The notes: a model not told the origin generated them from the letters alone. A stretch of 64,000 bases of DNA from Pirellulales bacterium (GCA_022448265.1 JAKVCC010000013.1:1-64000), one strand, 5' to 3'. Shown: positions 50,461 to 60,748, numbered from the stretch's first letter. Program-made: numbers and translations.

Positions 50461-51423
50461 ATGCTATCGCGCCGTGAAGCCCTCGCGGTTGGGGGAACCC
50501 TACTTGCGTCCAGCCTGCCTGGATCGCGCGCGCTGGCAGAGGCTACATCGCCGATCGCTGATGGACGTATTCGTTTGGTCGACGGCCGGTGGCTCGCCTA
50601 CCGCCAGTACGGCCCTACCTCAGGGCCACCTGTTTTCTACTTTCACGGTACTCCCGGCTCGCGGCTCGAACTGGCGCAATGCGACTCAGAGAGATGCTGC
50701 TCGGGCCGCCGAGTGATCGCTATCGATCGCCCTGGAATGGGGGGGTCGAGTTACCAATACGGTCGCCGCATCCTGGACTGGCCGCGCGACGTTGAACAAT
50801 TGGCCGCCTCGCTCGGATATACCGACCGGCCCTTCGGCGTGATCGGCCTTTCTGGAGGCGCTCCGTACGCCGCCGCATGTGCAGCAAAGATTCCCCATCG
50901 CCTGACCCATGTGGCCCTCGTGTCCGGCCATGCACCCCTAGGGGCGTGCGGCACTTGCCCCGGGAACAAGGACCGATTGGTCAAGCTGATTTCGCGCCGA
51001 CCACAGCTGGGGAAAATCGGCGTCAATCTGATTAGCCGAAAGCTGATTCGAAGTCCTGACCGTGTGATTGCCAAGATGGCCGAGAGCTGGAGTGCTGCAG
51101 ATCGCCAGCTTATCTATTGCAATCCAAAGCTCTACCATGACCTGATCGCCAGTTTGCACGAATCGACGCGCTGCGGTCCGGCAGGACTAGTCACGGATAT
51201 TCGTCTCCTCGCTAGCGATTGGGGATTTAGGCCGTGCGAGATCCAAGGCGTGCCTGTGTCGATATGGCAAGGCGGTGACGACCGCATCGTCACGCCGTCG
51301 ATGGCCCACTATTTTCATCAACAAATCGCCGGCAGTGAGCTGAACATCGATCCCCAAGCCGGACACATCACGATGTTCAAAAAACACGCCACGAATATTC
51401 TCTCGCGATTTGTGTCTACTTAA
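50461..51423 (+). CDS. Alpha/beta-hydrolase fold protein with Tat-like signal
   Basis: A 320-residue protein from ATG at 50461 (MLSRREALAVGGTLLASSLP), where SRREAL resembles a Tat motif; the ATG at 50380 in the same frame would add 27 residues before it. The fold is shown by PPVFYFHGTPGSRLELA (oxyanion HG), IAIDRPGMGGSS, the nucleophile elbow GVIGLSGGAPYA (Ser in G-x-S-x-G), GDDRIVTPSMAHYF (acid) and AGHITMFKKH (His). It is likely an esterase, lipase or similar hydrolase. The substrate is unknown. Confidence 0.88.
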   Translation: MLSRREALAVGGTLLASSLPGSRALAEATSPIADGRIRLVDGRWLAYRQYGPTSGPPVFYFHGTPGSRLELAQCDSERCCSGRRVIAIDRPGMGGSSYQYGRRILDWPRDVEQLAASLGYTDRPFGVIGLSGGAPYAAACAAKIPHRLTHVALVSGHAPLGACGTCPGNKDRLVKLISRRPQLGKIGVNLISRKLIRSPDRVIAKMAESWSAADRQLIYCNPKLYHDLIASLHESTRCGPAGLVTDIRLLASDWGFRPCEIQGVPVSIWQGGDDRIVTPSMAHYFHQQIAGSELNIDPQAGHITMFKKHATNILSRFVST

Positions 51424-51639
51424 CCACTGCGGGACTGGCCTATTGCAGCCGTCACACTTCGTGTGACGATTGCTCTGGAGCAAGTTGGCGTTCGCAGCAC
51501 GACTGGTCCACCTGATATGCAACCTATAGGAAATTCCCCAAGAGGCATGCCTCTACGAGGATTAGGTTCGTCATGCGGACCATGGTGGTTAGAATTCCAT
51601 ACCTTCTGACGCGTTAATTGCCTGTTGTCGATTATCCAT

Positions 51640-52252
51640 TCAAAACTTGGCAGTCGACCTAACCAGCAACCGGAAAAGGCCATGGCGCTCACGCTGGAGG
51701 GTCTGATTCGACGCGAGTACCCAGGCGACTACTTAGAGTTCGTCCAATTGTTCAGCTTTGCCAAGGTGGTCGAGCGCGGAAAAATTGTCCAACTGATGCC
51801 CAAGCCGGTGACGCTGCACGACCCAGTCGTGCGATTGTGGGTCGACATGAGCCGAACAGATGTCAGTGAATACCAGGTACCGCCGCACTTTACGAACATT
51901 CAGCACGGCCTGGCCACTGCTCGGCGCTTGCTCGCCGCGCAAGACACACCAAACCGTCAAATCGTATTGATCACCGACGGACTGCCAACGGCCCATTTTG
52001 AGGACCAGATATTATACACCCGCTCCGCAAACGGAGTCGGCTACGATGCGTGAAGCACAGTTGTGCCAGCGCGAGGGAATTACAATCAACTTGTTCTTGC
52101 TCCCGAGTTGGTCACAATCTGAGGAGGACGTGCGTTTTGGCTATCGGCTGGCCGAGTCGACGCAGGGCCGGGTCTTTTTTACCGCTAGGCACGACCTGGA
52201 CCGTTTCGTGGTATGGGACTATTTGCAGAGGCGCTGCGATATCGTCTCCTGA
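51640..52252 (+). pseudogene. VWA-domain protein, truncated and frameshifted
   Basis: The first frame (to 52053) reads NQQPEKAMALTLEGLIRREY, PPHFTNIQHGLATARRLLAA and QDTPNRQIVLITDGLPTAHF, a von Willebrand A-type domain (ITDG strand, metal-site residues). The continuation ATMREAQLCQREGITINLFL, LPSWSQSEEDVRFGYRLAES and RDLDRFVVWDYLQRR is in another frame from about 52010, so a frameshift lies near 52000-52035. The N-terminal MIDAS strand (DxSxS) is missing. Relatives are cytoplasmic VWA proteins encoded near MoxR ATPases. This copy is broken. Confidence 0.85.
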
Positions 52253-52514
52253 GGGGGAAACCTGCTAATCCACAATAAAAAACTGGCATTTCCTCCTCTA
52301 ATTCCCCCTATTTTAACAACGTCCCAATTCTGCGGCTGGGACGTGTTGGCTCTGTTGGGTAAGCTCTACGCAGCTACGCTAGCTTGGCAACATAATATGT
52401 TGCCCCGGCGCCGATAGATCACTAAAGTCCCCCGCGCCGTCATCACCTTCCAAAAGGTACATCCCTCATTCGATTCTTCCCCCGGCTGCCAGGCCCCCAC
52501 CCAGCAGGATTATC

Positions 52515-54494
52515 GTGATCTCAGTTAGACGAACCCTATCCTTGTGCGCGCTGATTTTATCCAGCGGCTTGCTGATCTCAGCACCCGCCACGGCGGCAGT
52601 ACGCCCGCACTCTAGCGATACCCTCATGGGTCCCCAAACGCGCGGCTTTGTGTCGATCATCGACATCAACAAGCTCCATAAACAATGGCTACAGACGCAA
52701 ATGGGACAACTTCTGCAAGACGATGCGATGCAGCCTTTCGTCGAGGACTTGAAGCACCAGCTCAAGAGCAAGATCTCCGGATTGCGCGAAAAATTAGGTG
52801 TGGATCTAGCCGACCTGCAAGACATCGCCGGAGGCGAAATTGCGATCGGCCTCATCGAGCGTGAAAACGACCGGGCGTCGGTGGCCCTGGTCGTGAATGT
52901 GACGGGCCATCGCAGCCAACTCGACGCATTGCTGACGAAGGTCGACAAAGAACTCGCCAAGCGAGATGCAACCAAAACAACCACCGGCGATACAGAAACG
53001 CCGATCACAACCTATCAGATTCCTTCGAAGAAAAAAGACGGACAACCTCGCACCGCAGTTTTCTTCGTCAAAAATAATATGCTTTGCGTTTGTGACAACG
53101 CCGCAGAATCCCAGGAAATGCTCAGCCGTTTTGACGGCGGCTCGCCTGGATTGTCGAGTATTCAAGCTTATCAAAAAACCATGCGCCGCTGCCTGAAGGA
53201 ATCCAAGGGGCTCGTACCCGAGCTGCGATGGTACGTCGACCCGTTCGGCTACGCCCGTGCTATCCACTCACTGGATTCGAAGAAAAAGCAGCAACACCAC
53301 AAAGACTACGTGAAGATCCTCAGCGAGCAGGGGTTTGACGCAATCACAGGCCTCGGAGGCTTCGTTAATCTGTCCGCGGGCGGCGGCTCTTTCGAGTTGC
53401 TTCATCGTACGTCTGTCTACGCGCCGCCAATCCCAGACGATGTGGAAAACTATCGCCTCGCAATGCGGATGATGAAGTTTCCGAACCAACGGTCCATGAC
53501 GGCTCTCCCCTGGCTGCCTCACACATTGGCAACCTACCGGACATTCAACTGTGATCTGAAGAATGCGTTCGACAAGTTTGATACGCTGTTCGACGCGATT
53601 ATTGGCCAAGAAGAGGCTTTTGCCGGAATGCTGGAAGGATTGGAGCTCGATCCGTACGGACCTCAAGTCGATATCCGCAAAGATTTTGTAGCCCATCTAG
53701 GCGAGCGGGTGGTTTTGGTCACCGATTACAAGTTGCCTGTCACCCCCAAATGCGAACGATTTTTGATCGCCATCCAATTGACCGATGAACAAGCCATTAC
53801 GAAGACCGTAGAAAAGATCATGGCGAATGAACCGGACGCCTCTCAGTCGGAATTTGAAGGCAAGATCCTTTGGGAAGTCCACGAACCAAACGAAGACTTT
53901 GTCGACCTAGATATTTCCTCTTCCGATTTGGATCTCTTGGATCCGGTGGAAGATCCTGTGGAAGAAGACAGTCTGGAAGTAACGCCCTCCGAGGCGTCAG
54001 CCGTTTGCGTTGCCGAGGGCCACTTGTTCATTGCCTCCCACGCGGAATTTTTGAAAGAAGTTTTTTCGACGAAAGATCCGCAAGACCGGCTAAACGTTGC
54101 GGCCGACTTCCGACAGGTTGAGATCGCCCTCTCCCGCCTGCTGCCCGGTGCCGCATCTGTGAAGTCGTTTGTTCGAACCGACGAAGCATTTCGGCCCGTC
54201 TACGAACTATTGCGAAAGGGAAAAATGCCCGAATCAGAAACCTTGCTCGGGCGATTGCTGAATCGACTACTAACACCACCTGATGAAGAAGATGAGGGTA
54301 TTTTGCGGGAACAAAAAATCGACGGTCGTCAGCTTCCCGATTTTGAGATGGTACGCCGGTACTTCGGACCTGCCGGCACCATCATCCGTAGCGACGAAGA
54401 CGGCTGGATGGTGGTTGGCGCTACGCTAAGTAAACCCGTAGGCCAGGCCCGCATTCCTGCCGGCGCCTCCGCCGACCAGGGGAAGCTGCGCTAA
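52515..54494 (+). CDS. Large exported protein resembling planctomycete DUF3352-type proteins
   Basis: A 659-residue protein with a signal peptide ending at SAPATAAVRP. The body has repeating alpha/beta elements of the kind in DUF3352-like planctomycete proteins: RGFVSIIDINKLHKQWLQTQ, LADLQDIAGGEIAIGLIERE, SVALVVNVTGHRSQLDALLT, RTAVFFVKNNMLCVCDNAAE and VCVAEGHLFIASHAEFLKEV. The order (substrate 'volunteer' helices, then 'fraction' loops) repeats about twice. No catalytic motif is seen. Function unknown. It converges on the 54500 gene, with 5 bases between stops. Confidence 0.75.
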   Translation: MISVRRTLSLCALILSSGLLISAPATAAVRPHSSDTLMGPQTRGFVSIIDINKLHKQWLQTQMGQLLQDDAMQPFVEDLKHQLKSKISGLREKLGVDLADLQDIAGGEIAIGLIERENDRASVALVVNVTGHRSQLDALLTKVDKELAKRDATKTTTGDTETPITTYQIPSKKKDGQPRTAVFFVKNNMLCVCDNAAESQEMLSRFDGGSPGLSSIQAYQKTMRRCLKESKGLVPELRWYVDPFGYARAIHSLDSKKKQQHHKDYVKILSEQGFDAITGLGGFVNLSAGGGSFELLHRTSVYAPPIPDDVENYRLAMRMMKFPNQRSMTALPWLPHTLATYRTFNCDLKNAFDKFDTLFDAIIGQEEAFAGMLEGLELDPYGPQVDIRKDFVAHLGERVVLVTDYKLPVTPKCERFLIAIQLTDEQAITKTVEKIMANEPDASQSEFEGKILWEVHEPNEDFVDLDISSSDLDLLDPVEDPVEEDSLEVTPSEASAVCVAEGHLFIASHAEFLKEVFSTKDPQDRLNVAADFRQVEIALSRLLPGAASVKSFVRTDEAFRPVYELLRKGKMPESETLLGRLLNRLLTPPDEEDEGILREQKIDGRQLPDFEMVRRYFGPAGTIIRSDEDGWMVVGATLSKPVGQARIPAGASADQGKLR

Positions 54495-54499
54495 GGGTT

Positions 54500-56896
54500 T
54501 TACGGCACTTGCAACTTCGCCCAGAAGGGGCGGTGGCGGTCGCCTCGCTGGCGCACGTCTTCCAGCAACACGGCCAGATCAGGCCCTATCGTGGTGCTCG
54601 CGCGCGTGAGCCTTCGTCCGTTAAGAGTAATGCGGATTGGCTTTGAGAAATCAACGACGTCGGGACTAAGCCAAAAGGTAGTTTGCGCAGAGGCTGTTTT
54701 AACCAACAGATTGTTGTCCTGCAGCCGTCGACCGTAAATCTGCGTCGGCCGAGCGCCGCGAACCGGCCAACTGGCCGGATGGACCGTGCCCGGAAAATCG
54801 CGACCTTCAATCCACCAAAAAAAATTGTCCCACGGCCGCATGGTTTTACATGCAAATACTTCGGGCGGTCCGCGACGACGGTGGTTCGGCAAATTCATCC
54901 ACGCGAACGCTTCCAATATTTCGTCGTGGAACGATTCGTGCCCCCGCCCCAAAAACTCAACGACGGTCGTATCAAACCGCTTGAGAAAATACTTGTCGAG
55001 CACGGCAGCATTATTCACCATGATCTTGCCATCTTTTTCACCCGCCACGAAATACAAGGGAACGAACTGCGCGTTCACGCCGTAGTGCTGCACGTACTTT
55101 TTGACCTGGCTAAACTGCGCCACAAAGGGGAGCACCCCGGCCCACACGTCAGGGTGCGACAAGGCCAAATCCCAAGCCGCATCTCCACCGGTACTATGGC
55201 CCGTGAGATAGACTCGATCGGTGTCGATGCTAAAACGCCGCATCGCATCACGAAGACTCGTGAGCACCGCCTCATGCTCACGAAGCGAATACTCGTAATC
55301 GTGTTGCTGGGGCTTCTGCCAGTCGATGGAAATGGTTATGAATCCATGCCGCATGGCTTGTCCGCGGCGCGGACCGGTGACTTCGCCGGCCTCATCCACT
55401 TGGTGCGCTCCCGTCCAAAACGTCAGCTCTTGCAATGGCGTGTTGTAGTCGCCGTTGAGCGCAACAATCGTGGGGTAGCGCCGGTACGCATCATATTCCG
55501 GCGGCAGTTGGACGAGATAACGAAAATCGCCGTTCTCACTTTGGCCCGGGGCGCTAAGCTCGTATGCGCCGTGCCCCAAGACGGCCTGCTCGGGAATGTC
55601 CCAAGGCGGCCTCATGTGGGATAAGAGCCGGGCTATATTTTCAATCGAGGCTCCCTCCGCGCTGCGAATTGACTCTAGCAAGGTAATGCGCTCGTGTGCA
55701 AGCGATTCGCGCAGGTAGCGCCGTACCCAGTTGCGGACCTGGACGAGTGAAATAGCCACCGATATTTTTTGCGATGCACCGTCCGCACCCAAGATCCACC
55801 CACTCGTAGCGAGCGCGACTTTTTCTTCGGTTGAGAGAGATGTATCATCGATCAACTGCGCGAACGGCGCCAAACGGTTACTATTGTTGTGCGTTAGGTC
55901 GGTGAGGATCTCTTGGGCCAAAGGCTGTATCAGTCGGCGGTGGTCGACGTCAGAAACCGCGTCTGCCAGAGTCCGCAGCGTCTCCTTCACCGCCTGCAGG
56001 CGCGCATCCCCTGCCGCGTATTCAGCTGTCATCTCGCGCACTTGTTGCAATGTTTCTCCGGCAACCTCCTCGGGAGGAAAGTTGTCCAGCAGGGCAGTCA
56101 CCAACGCGTGCTGCCCGGCCACACGACGCAGTTGCACTTCCTTGAGAATGCGGTCAGCACCCATTTTTTTGAGCTCTCGCGCTTCGGCTGCCAATTCTTT
56201 CATTTCGGGAAAACGGCGCAGGATCGCTTCCAGTTCGAGACGGGCTTCACGATAACGCTCCGCCTGCAAATAGAATCGCACTACTTGGAGCCACTCCTGG
56301 GGATCGTCGTGAGAAACCGCGTTGGAGAGAATCCGGGCGAGGGTGTCGCGCGGGATCGAACTAGTTGCCATACGCATGTCCCACGTTGGCGAACGCGGTT
56401 GACCGCGTAGCCCTTCGATTTTCACATAACGTGGGGTCAATACTGTAATCCCCTGGACAATCGCTAAGGGACCGTCTTTGGTTTGCATGTTGTAGGTGCG
56501 GCGCCCCCATTGGTCGAATGGCGTAATCCCCAAACTCGGGCCGACGCTGCCGATCGTGCCAACCGACTTGGAGACATTTTGCCAAGGCAAGCTGATCCGG
56601 ACCCGCGTCCCGGCAGCCTCATCGAGCACATTGGCCAAAAAATGCTTCGGTACATAGACCCGGCGCAGCTGGTCATCGATCATCAAGATGGGCGTTGATT
56701 GGTTGGGCTCTTTTTCGGCTCGGATGGCAACCGGGTTCTTGGCGACACCCGCCACGTTGGTCATTCGCCCCTGCAGAATCCGCCCATCCTTAAGCTGCAC
56801 CTTCTGAGCAGCCGCGATCATTGCTAACCCACAGACCAGCGCGCACGTCGAAACCCGGACAAGGTGTTGGACAACTTGCAAAAAGATTGGATTCAA
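54500..56896 (-). CDS. Exported fused protein: SH3-like/TPR stalk plus alpha/beta-hydrolase (esterase-like)
   Basis: A 798-residue protein with a signal peptide (CALVCGLAMIAAAQ). Residues about 30-200 are beta-rich (VQLKDGRILQGRMTNVAGVA). About 200-350 are helical with TPR-like spacing (VVRFYLQAERYREARLELEA). About 430-700 is an alpha/beta-hydrolase: RYPTIVALNGDYNTP, ISIDWQKPQQHDYEYS, nucleophile YLTGHSTGGDAAWDLAL (Ser in GHSTGG), and a His in GRGHESFHDEILEAF. The layout is that of poly-hydroxyalkanoate-depolymerase-like or peptidase S9-like esterases. The substrate is unknown; export suggests polymer hydrolysis at the surface. Confidence 0.85.
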   Translation of the reverse strand: MNPIFLQVVQHLVRVSTCALVCGLAMIAAAQKVQLKDGRILQGRMTNVAGVAKNPVAIRAEKEPNQSTPILMIDDQLRRVYVPKHFLANVLDEAAGTRVRISLPWQNVSKSVGTIGSVGPSLGITPFDQWGRRTYNMQTKDGPLAIVQGITVLTPRYVKIEGLRGQPRSPTWDMRMATSSIPRDTLARILSNAVSHDDPQEWLQVVRFYLQAERYREARLELEAILRRFPEMKELAAEARELKKMGADRILKEVQLRRVAGQHALVTALLDNFPPEEVAGETLQQVREMTAEYAAGDARLQAVKETLRTLADAVSDVDHRRLIQPLAQEILTDLTHNNSNRLAPFAQLIDDTSLSTEEKVALATSGWILGADGASQKISVAISLVQVRNWVRRYLRESLAHERITLLESIRSAEGASIENIARLLSHMRPPWDIPEQAVLGHGAYELSAPGQSENGDFRYLVQLPPEYDAYRRYPTIVALNGDYNTPLQELTFWTGAHQVDEAGEVTGPRRGQAMRHGFITISIDWQKPQQHDYEYSLREHEAVLTSLRDAMRRFSIDTDRVYLTGHSTGGDAAWDLALSHPDVWAGVLPFVAQFSQVKKYVQHYGVNAQFVPLYFVAGEKDGKIMVNNAAVLDKYFLKRFDTTVVEFLGRGHESFHDEILEAFAWMNLPNHRRRGPPEVFACKTMRPWDNFFWWIEGRDFPGTVHPASWPVRGARPTQIYGRRLQDNNLLVKTASAQTTFWLSPDVVDFSKPIRITLNGRRLTRASTTIGPDLAVLLEDVRQRGDRHRPFWAKLQVP

Positions 56897-57113
56897 GAAT
56901 CTGTTCCGACGCTATAGAGTCGCCGCCCTCGACGGACTAATTCCATTGTGTCGTAAAGGCAAGGGGAGTCAAATTCAGAACTGCAGCGGTTGGGCGATAA
57001 CAGACAAGGCTGGGCAGAATGACTAGAATCAGTCCCAAAACCTGGTTTTGGAGCCACGATTCTCGAAGATCCTGCCGTCGAAGGATGGTCTTGAAATGGG
57101 TTCTACTACATCA

Positions 57114-57257
57114 ATGATCAAATGCCCAATGAGAATGGTTCATTTTTGCCCGCGAGCAGACTCAAGCCCATTGACAGCACCTAGCGCCAGCCCGGACAAT
57201 TCCATCTGCACAAAATGCGGTGAATGCACAGAATGCGCGACCTCTTTCTCGACTTAA
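57114..57257 (+). CDS. Possible small Cys-rich protein (weak)
   Basis: A 47-residue frame (MIKCPMRMVHFCPRADSSPL...) ending with NSICTKCGECTECATSFST, that is, four Cys in C-x2-C-x2-C-x2-C, plus two earlier Cys. It stops 10 bases before the membrane protein gene at 57268. It could be a small zinc- or iron-binding protein. It could also be chance, because no family is recognised and no clear ribosome binding site is seen. Reported because of the regular Cys spacing. Confidence 0.25.
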   Translation: MIKCPMRMVHFCPRADSSPLTAPSASPDNSICTKCGECTECATSFST

Positions 57258-57267
57258 CCAGCCCCCT

Positions 57268-57498
57268 ATGAATTCTCGCTCCGCGGTCTTATTTTTACTG
57301 GTACTCGTACTGGGAATTCCCCTTCTTCAGGCGGTGTTAACCTGGGTCATTAGCCTGCTCGCAGCCATGGGCGATGAGCCGGCAGGCAACGTACTGACCT
57401 TTGTCAACACAGGCTTTCGCGTCACGTGGCTGGTTTGCATTGTAGGTCTGGTGGTAGCACTGGCACTGCGGTCGGTGGATGAGTCCAAGGGAGAGTGA
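57268..57498 (+). CDS. Small membrane protein with two helices
   Basis: A 76-residue protein from ATG at 57268 (MNSRSAVLFLLVLVLGIPLL). It has two hydrophobic segments: about residues 5-32 (ending SLLAAMG) and 50-68 (FRVTWLVCIVGLVVALAL), and a charged end. No family is recognised. It is probably real because of its clean hydrophobic pattern and start. It lies upstream of the HD-domain gene by about 230 bases. Confidence 0.55.
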   Translation: MNSRSAVLFLLVLVLGIPLLQAVLTWVISLLAAMGDEPAGNVLTFVNTGFRVTWLVCIVGLVVALALRSVDESKGE

Positions 57499-57724
57499 CT
57501 CCCAGGCATCAAGCCTAACCGTGGGACATCCATATCTGGCCCGTTGTGTAGCTGCCTGGTGTTTTTGGGATAGGTTCTTGGTGACCAGTTACCGTGACAC
57601 GTATTCTAAATGCTCCAACCGAACTGCCGGCGCTAGACACACGTAGCTCCCCGGTCATTTGCAAACCCTCTGCCAGCAGCGGCCCCACGTCCGCCCATTG
57701 CCCAGCGAGGCAGTCGCCGAAACA

Positions 57725-59131
57725 ATGAACTGCATGAAAGACCTGCAACGCGAAAGCCTCTGCCATGACCCGATTCACGGATATATTCCGTTCGTATCTC
57801 TAGTCGACTCGGGAGAATGCTCTGAACGGACTCTGCTCGACCACCCGTGGCTCCAGCGTTTGCGACAAATCCACCAGTTGCAAACAGCTTGGTGGGTCTA
57901 TCCGACCGCCGAGCATACGCGTTTCCAGCACGTGGTAGGCGCTATGCACATGGCCAGTCGCGTTGTGGCAGGCGTGTACCCAAGCCTACGGGATGTTTGT
58001 CCCGATGCGCCCAGTCGTGGCTATGTCGAGTGTCTAGCCCGCTTAGCGGCCCTACTACACGATGTGGGCCACGGTCCTTTCGGTCATTTTTTTGATGCCC
58101 ATTTCCTACGAGACTACGGCCTGACTCATGAGAAACTCGGCGCGCACATCATTCGTCATGAACTGGGCCCATTACTAAAAAAAGTGCGTACGTGCCCCAA
58201 CAGTTGCCTCGCCGCCGATGAGACGATCGATCCCGAACAGATCGCCTGGCTGATTACGCGCCCGGACGGCGACGATACCGCCGATGCACCTCGCTGGCTC
58301 GTGATGATGCGGAGCCTGTTCTGCGGTCTATACACGGTCGACAACATGGACTTCGTTCTGCGCGATGCCTATATGTCGGGCTATAGCAGTCGCGCCTATG
58401 ATCTGGACCGACTGCTACACTATACTTTTTTTAGCAAGCACGGCTTGACGATACACGACCGGGGCATGAACGCACTCATCCGATTTCGCCAGGCCCGCAG
58501 CGAGCTGTTTCGCTCCGTATATTTTCATCGCACCGTGCGGGCAATCGACAAAACATTGGAAGACTTGTTTCGCGATGGGCGTCATTTCCTGTTCCCGGGC
58601 AATCCGCTTGAACACCTGGGCGCCTATCAGCAGTTTACCGAATGGTCCTTACTGGTCGACGTAGCCCGTTGGCACCAGAGCGACAACGGTGAAAAACGGG
58701 CTCTGGGAGAACGGTGGCAGCGACTCCTCCGCCGCCAGATGGATTGGGAATTGGCCGACGAGAGGATTCGACTCGATTCGCAAGCCACCGACATATTTCA
58801 CAAAGGCCGCGAAACGGTTGCACTGCAGGTGATCCGGGAAGAATTGCCGGCGGAGCTGCGGGAAATCGAGATGAAATGCGATCTTCCCAACTACATCGAC
58901 CGACCTGATCCCAAGACAGCGGCCGCAGGACAAAATTTTCTCTGCCGGGCGGCGACCGGACAAATCGGTCCTCTCACCGACAACGAACTGTACAAACATT
59001 TGCCCTTAAGCCAACTCGTCTGCCGAGTCTACCTGCCGAAAGATGCACCAAAGGCACATGCGTCTGCGGTTTCCGCAGCGCTGGATAAACTGCTTGGCAG
59101 CGGTGACGAGGATGATCTAACGAATATGTGA
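57725..59131 (+). CDS. HD-domain phosphohydrolase (dGTPase/SAMHD1-like)
   Basis: A 468-residue protein; ATG at 57725 (an alternative is 57734). It has the HD superfamily signature: HTRFQHVVGAMHMASRVV (first His), LARLAALLHDVGHGPFGHFF (HD pair and following His), EKLGAHIIRHEL, and VDNMDFVLRDAYMSGYSS (final Asp), in the order of SAMHD1/dGTP triphosphohydrolases. It also has IRRLRQIHQLQ-like (LQRLRQIHQLQTAWWVYPTA) lead-in, which precedes the first His in that group. It probably hydrolyses dNTPs or a related nucleotide. It is followed by purB after about 190 bases, giving a nucleotide-related pair. Confidence 0.88.
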   Translation: MNCMKDLQRESLCHDPIHGYIPFVSLVDSGECSERTLLDHPWLQRLRQIHQLQTAWWVYPTAEHTRFQHVVGAMHMASRVVAGVYPSLRDVCPDAPSRGYVECLARLAALLHDVGHGPFGHFFDAHFLRDYGLTHEKLGAHIIRHELGPLLKKVRTCPNSCLAADETIDPEQIAWLITRPDGDDTADAPRWLVMMRSLFCGLYTVDNMDFVLRDAYMSGYSSRAYDLDRLLHYTFFSKHGLTIHDRGMNALIRFRQARSELFRSVYFHRTVRAIDKTLEDLFRDGRHFLFPGNPLEHLGAYQQFTEWSLLVDVARWHQSDNGEKRALGERWQRLLRRQMDWELADERIRLDSQATDIFHKGRETVALQVIREELPAELREIEMKCDLPNYIDRPDPKTAAAGQNFLCRAATGQIGPLTDNELYKHLPLSQLVCRVYLPKDAPKAHASAVSAALDKLLGSGDEDDLTNM

Positions 59132-59320
59132 GCGGGAGAAGATAGGGGTTAGGCGCCCGAGAGTAAGAGCAGGCAGAAACGAAAGCCTCGGCATGCCCTG
59201 TATCGTAGGCCAAACCGGGCGGCTAAAATAGAATAGTACTTGGGCGTCCCTCGCACTTTGCACACTAGCGGGGCTCCACCTCAGGCATTGGCCACTCAAC
59301 CCCACCTCAGTTTGTTTCTA

Positions 59321-60748
59321 ATGTCCCACAATCAATACGAAAACCCGCTTACGGCGCGCTACGCCTCGCCAGCAATGAGCCGGCTGTTCAGTCCGCAACA
59401 TAAGCATAGTACTTGGCGGCGGCTGTGGGTGGCGCTGGCGGAGTCGCAAGCCGAGCTAGGACTGCCCATCACTGCAGAGCAGATCGCCCAACTCCGTGCT
59501 ACGGTCGATGATATCGACTTCGCCGCAGCCGCGGACCACGAGGCCCGGCTGCGTCACGATGTGATGGCCCACGTTCATGCGTATGGAGATCAGTGTCCCA
59601 GCGCGCGGCCGATCATTCACCTGGGAGCTACCAGTTGTTATGTCACCGACAACACCGATCTGTTGGTGCTGCGCGATGCCCTGGAGCTGGTATGCCGGCG
59701 CGTAGCGGCCGTGGTCGACGCACTGGGAAATTTTGCGGCCGGCCATCGCGATTTGCCGACGCTCGGGTTCACGCATTTGCAACCCGCGCAGCCAACCTCG
59801 GTGGGTCGCCGAGCCTGTCTGTGGGCATACGATCTGGCACTCGACCTGACCGAACTCGAACATCGTCTAGCCAACTTGCGAGCGCGGAGCACCAAAGGGA
59901 CTACCGGAACACAAGCCAGCTTTTTGCAACTGTTTGATGGCGACCATGGGAAAGTGCGGCAGCTCGAACAGCGGGTTGCCGAGAAAATGGACTTTTCTGG
60001 CACGTACACCATCACGGGGCAAACCTATTCCCGAAAAATCGATGCTCAGGTCCTGGACGCCCTGTCGGGCGTCGCATCCTCGGCCCATAAAGGGGCCAGC
60101 GACCTGCGCATTCTCGCACATCGCAAGGAAATCGAGGAACCTTTTGAAGAAAGCCAAATCGGTTCTTCGGCAATGGCCTACAAACGCAATCCGATGCGCA
60201 GCGAGCGCATCTGCGGTTTGTCGCGATTCGTAATGAGCCTGCCGGCCAACACAACTGCAACTGCAGCCACTCAATGGATGGAACGCACACTCGACGACAG
60301 TTCAAACCGTCGATTGGTGATTCCTCAGGCGTTTTTGGCCGTTGATGCGGTGCTGATTCTGTATCGCAACGTCGCCAATGGATTAGTCGTTTATCCCGAG
60401 GTAATTGCCCGTAACCTGCGCGAAGAGCTCCCCTTCATGGTCACCGAGAACCTCTTGATGGCAGCAGTGGCAGCCGGCGGAGATCGCCAGGACCTACATG
60501 AGCGCATCCGCACCCACAGCCAAGCGGCGGCGGAGGAGGTCAAGCAACATGGTCGCGCGAACGATCTATTGGACCGATTATCCCGAGACCCGGCTTTTGC
60601 CGGAATCGATTTAGAAGCTGCCGTGGATGCCAGCCAGCTGATGGGGCGCAGTGCTGAGCAAGTGGATGAGTTTCTCAGCGAAGTTGCCGGGCCAATCCGC
60701 CAGCGCTATGCCGATCGCCAACCCGACTCGGCGGATGTCGCCGTGTAA
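59321..60748 (+). CDS. purB: Adenylosuccinate lyase
   Basis: A 475-residue enzyme from ATG at 59321 ([20 protein letters not shown]). It belongs to the fumarase/aspartase superfamily, with the signature [20 protein letters not shown] carrying the catalytic-loop Ser. The regions [15 protein letters not shown] and [20 protein letters not shown] are typical for PurB of the longer eukaryote/planctomycete type. It splits adenylosuccinate to AMP and fumarate, and SAICAR to AICAR and fumarate, in purine synthesis. An upstream in-frame ATG (59240) adds 27 residues that look non-coding. Highly confident. Confidence 0.95.
   Translation: MSHNQYENPLTARYASPAMSRLFSPQHKHSTWRRLWVALAESQAELGLPITAEQIAQLRATVDDIDFAAAADHEARLRHDVMAHVHAYGDQCPSARPIIHLGATSCYVTDNTDLLVLRDALELVCRRVAAVVDALGNFAAGHRDLPTLGFTHLQPAQPTSVGRRACLWAYDLALDLTELEHRLANLRARSTKGTTGTQASFLQLFDGDHGKVRQLEQRVAEKMDFSGTYTITGQTYSRKIDAQVLDALSGVASSAHKGASDLRILAHRKEIEEPFEESQIGSSAMAYKRNPMRSERICGLSRFVMSLPANTTATAATQWMERTLDDSSNRRLVIPQAFLAVDAVLILYRNVANGLVVYPEVIARNLREELPFMVTENLLMAAVAAGGDRQDLHERIRTHSQAAAEEVKQHGRANDLLDRLSRDPAFAGIDLEAAVDASQLMGRSAEQVDEFLSEVAGPIRQRYADRQPDSADVAV

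Noticed and set aside
54683-55624. A 313-codon open frame on the plus strand
   Set aside because: It is antisense to the stalked hydrolase gene, which has a clear signal peptide and catalytic motifs.
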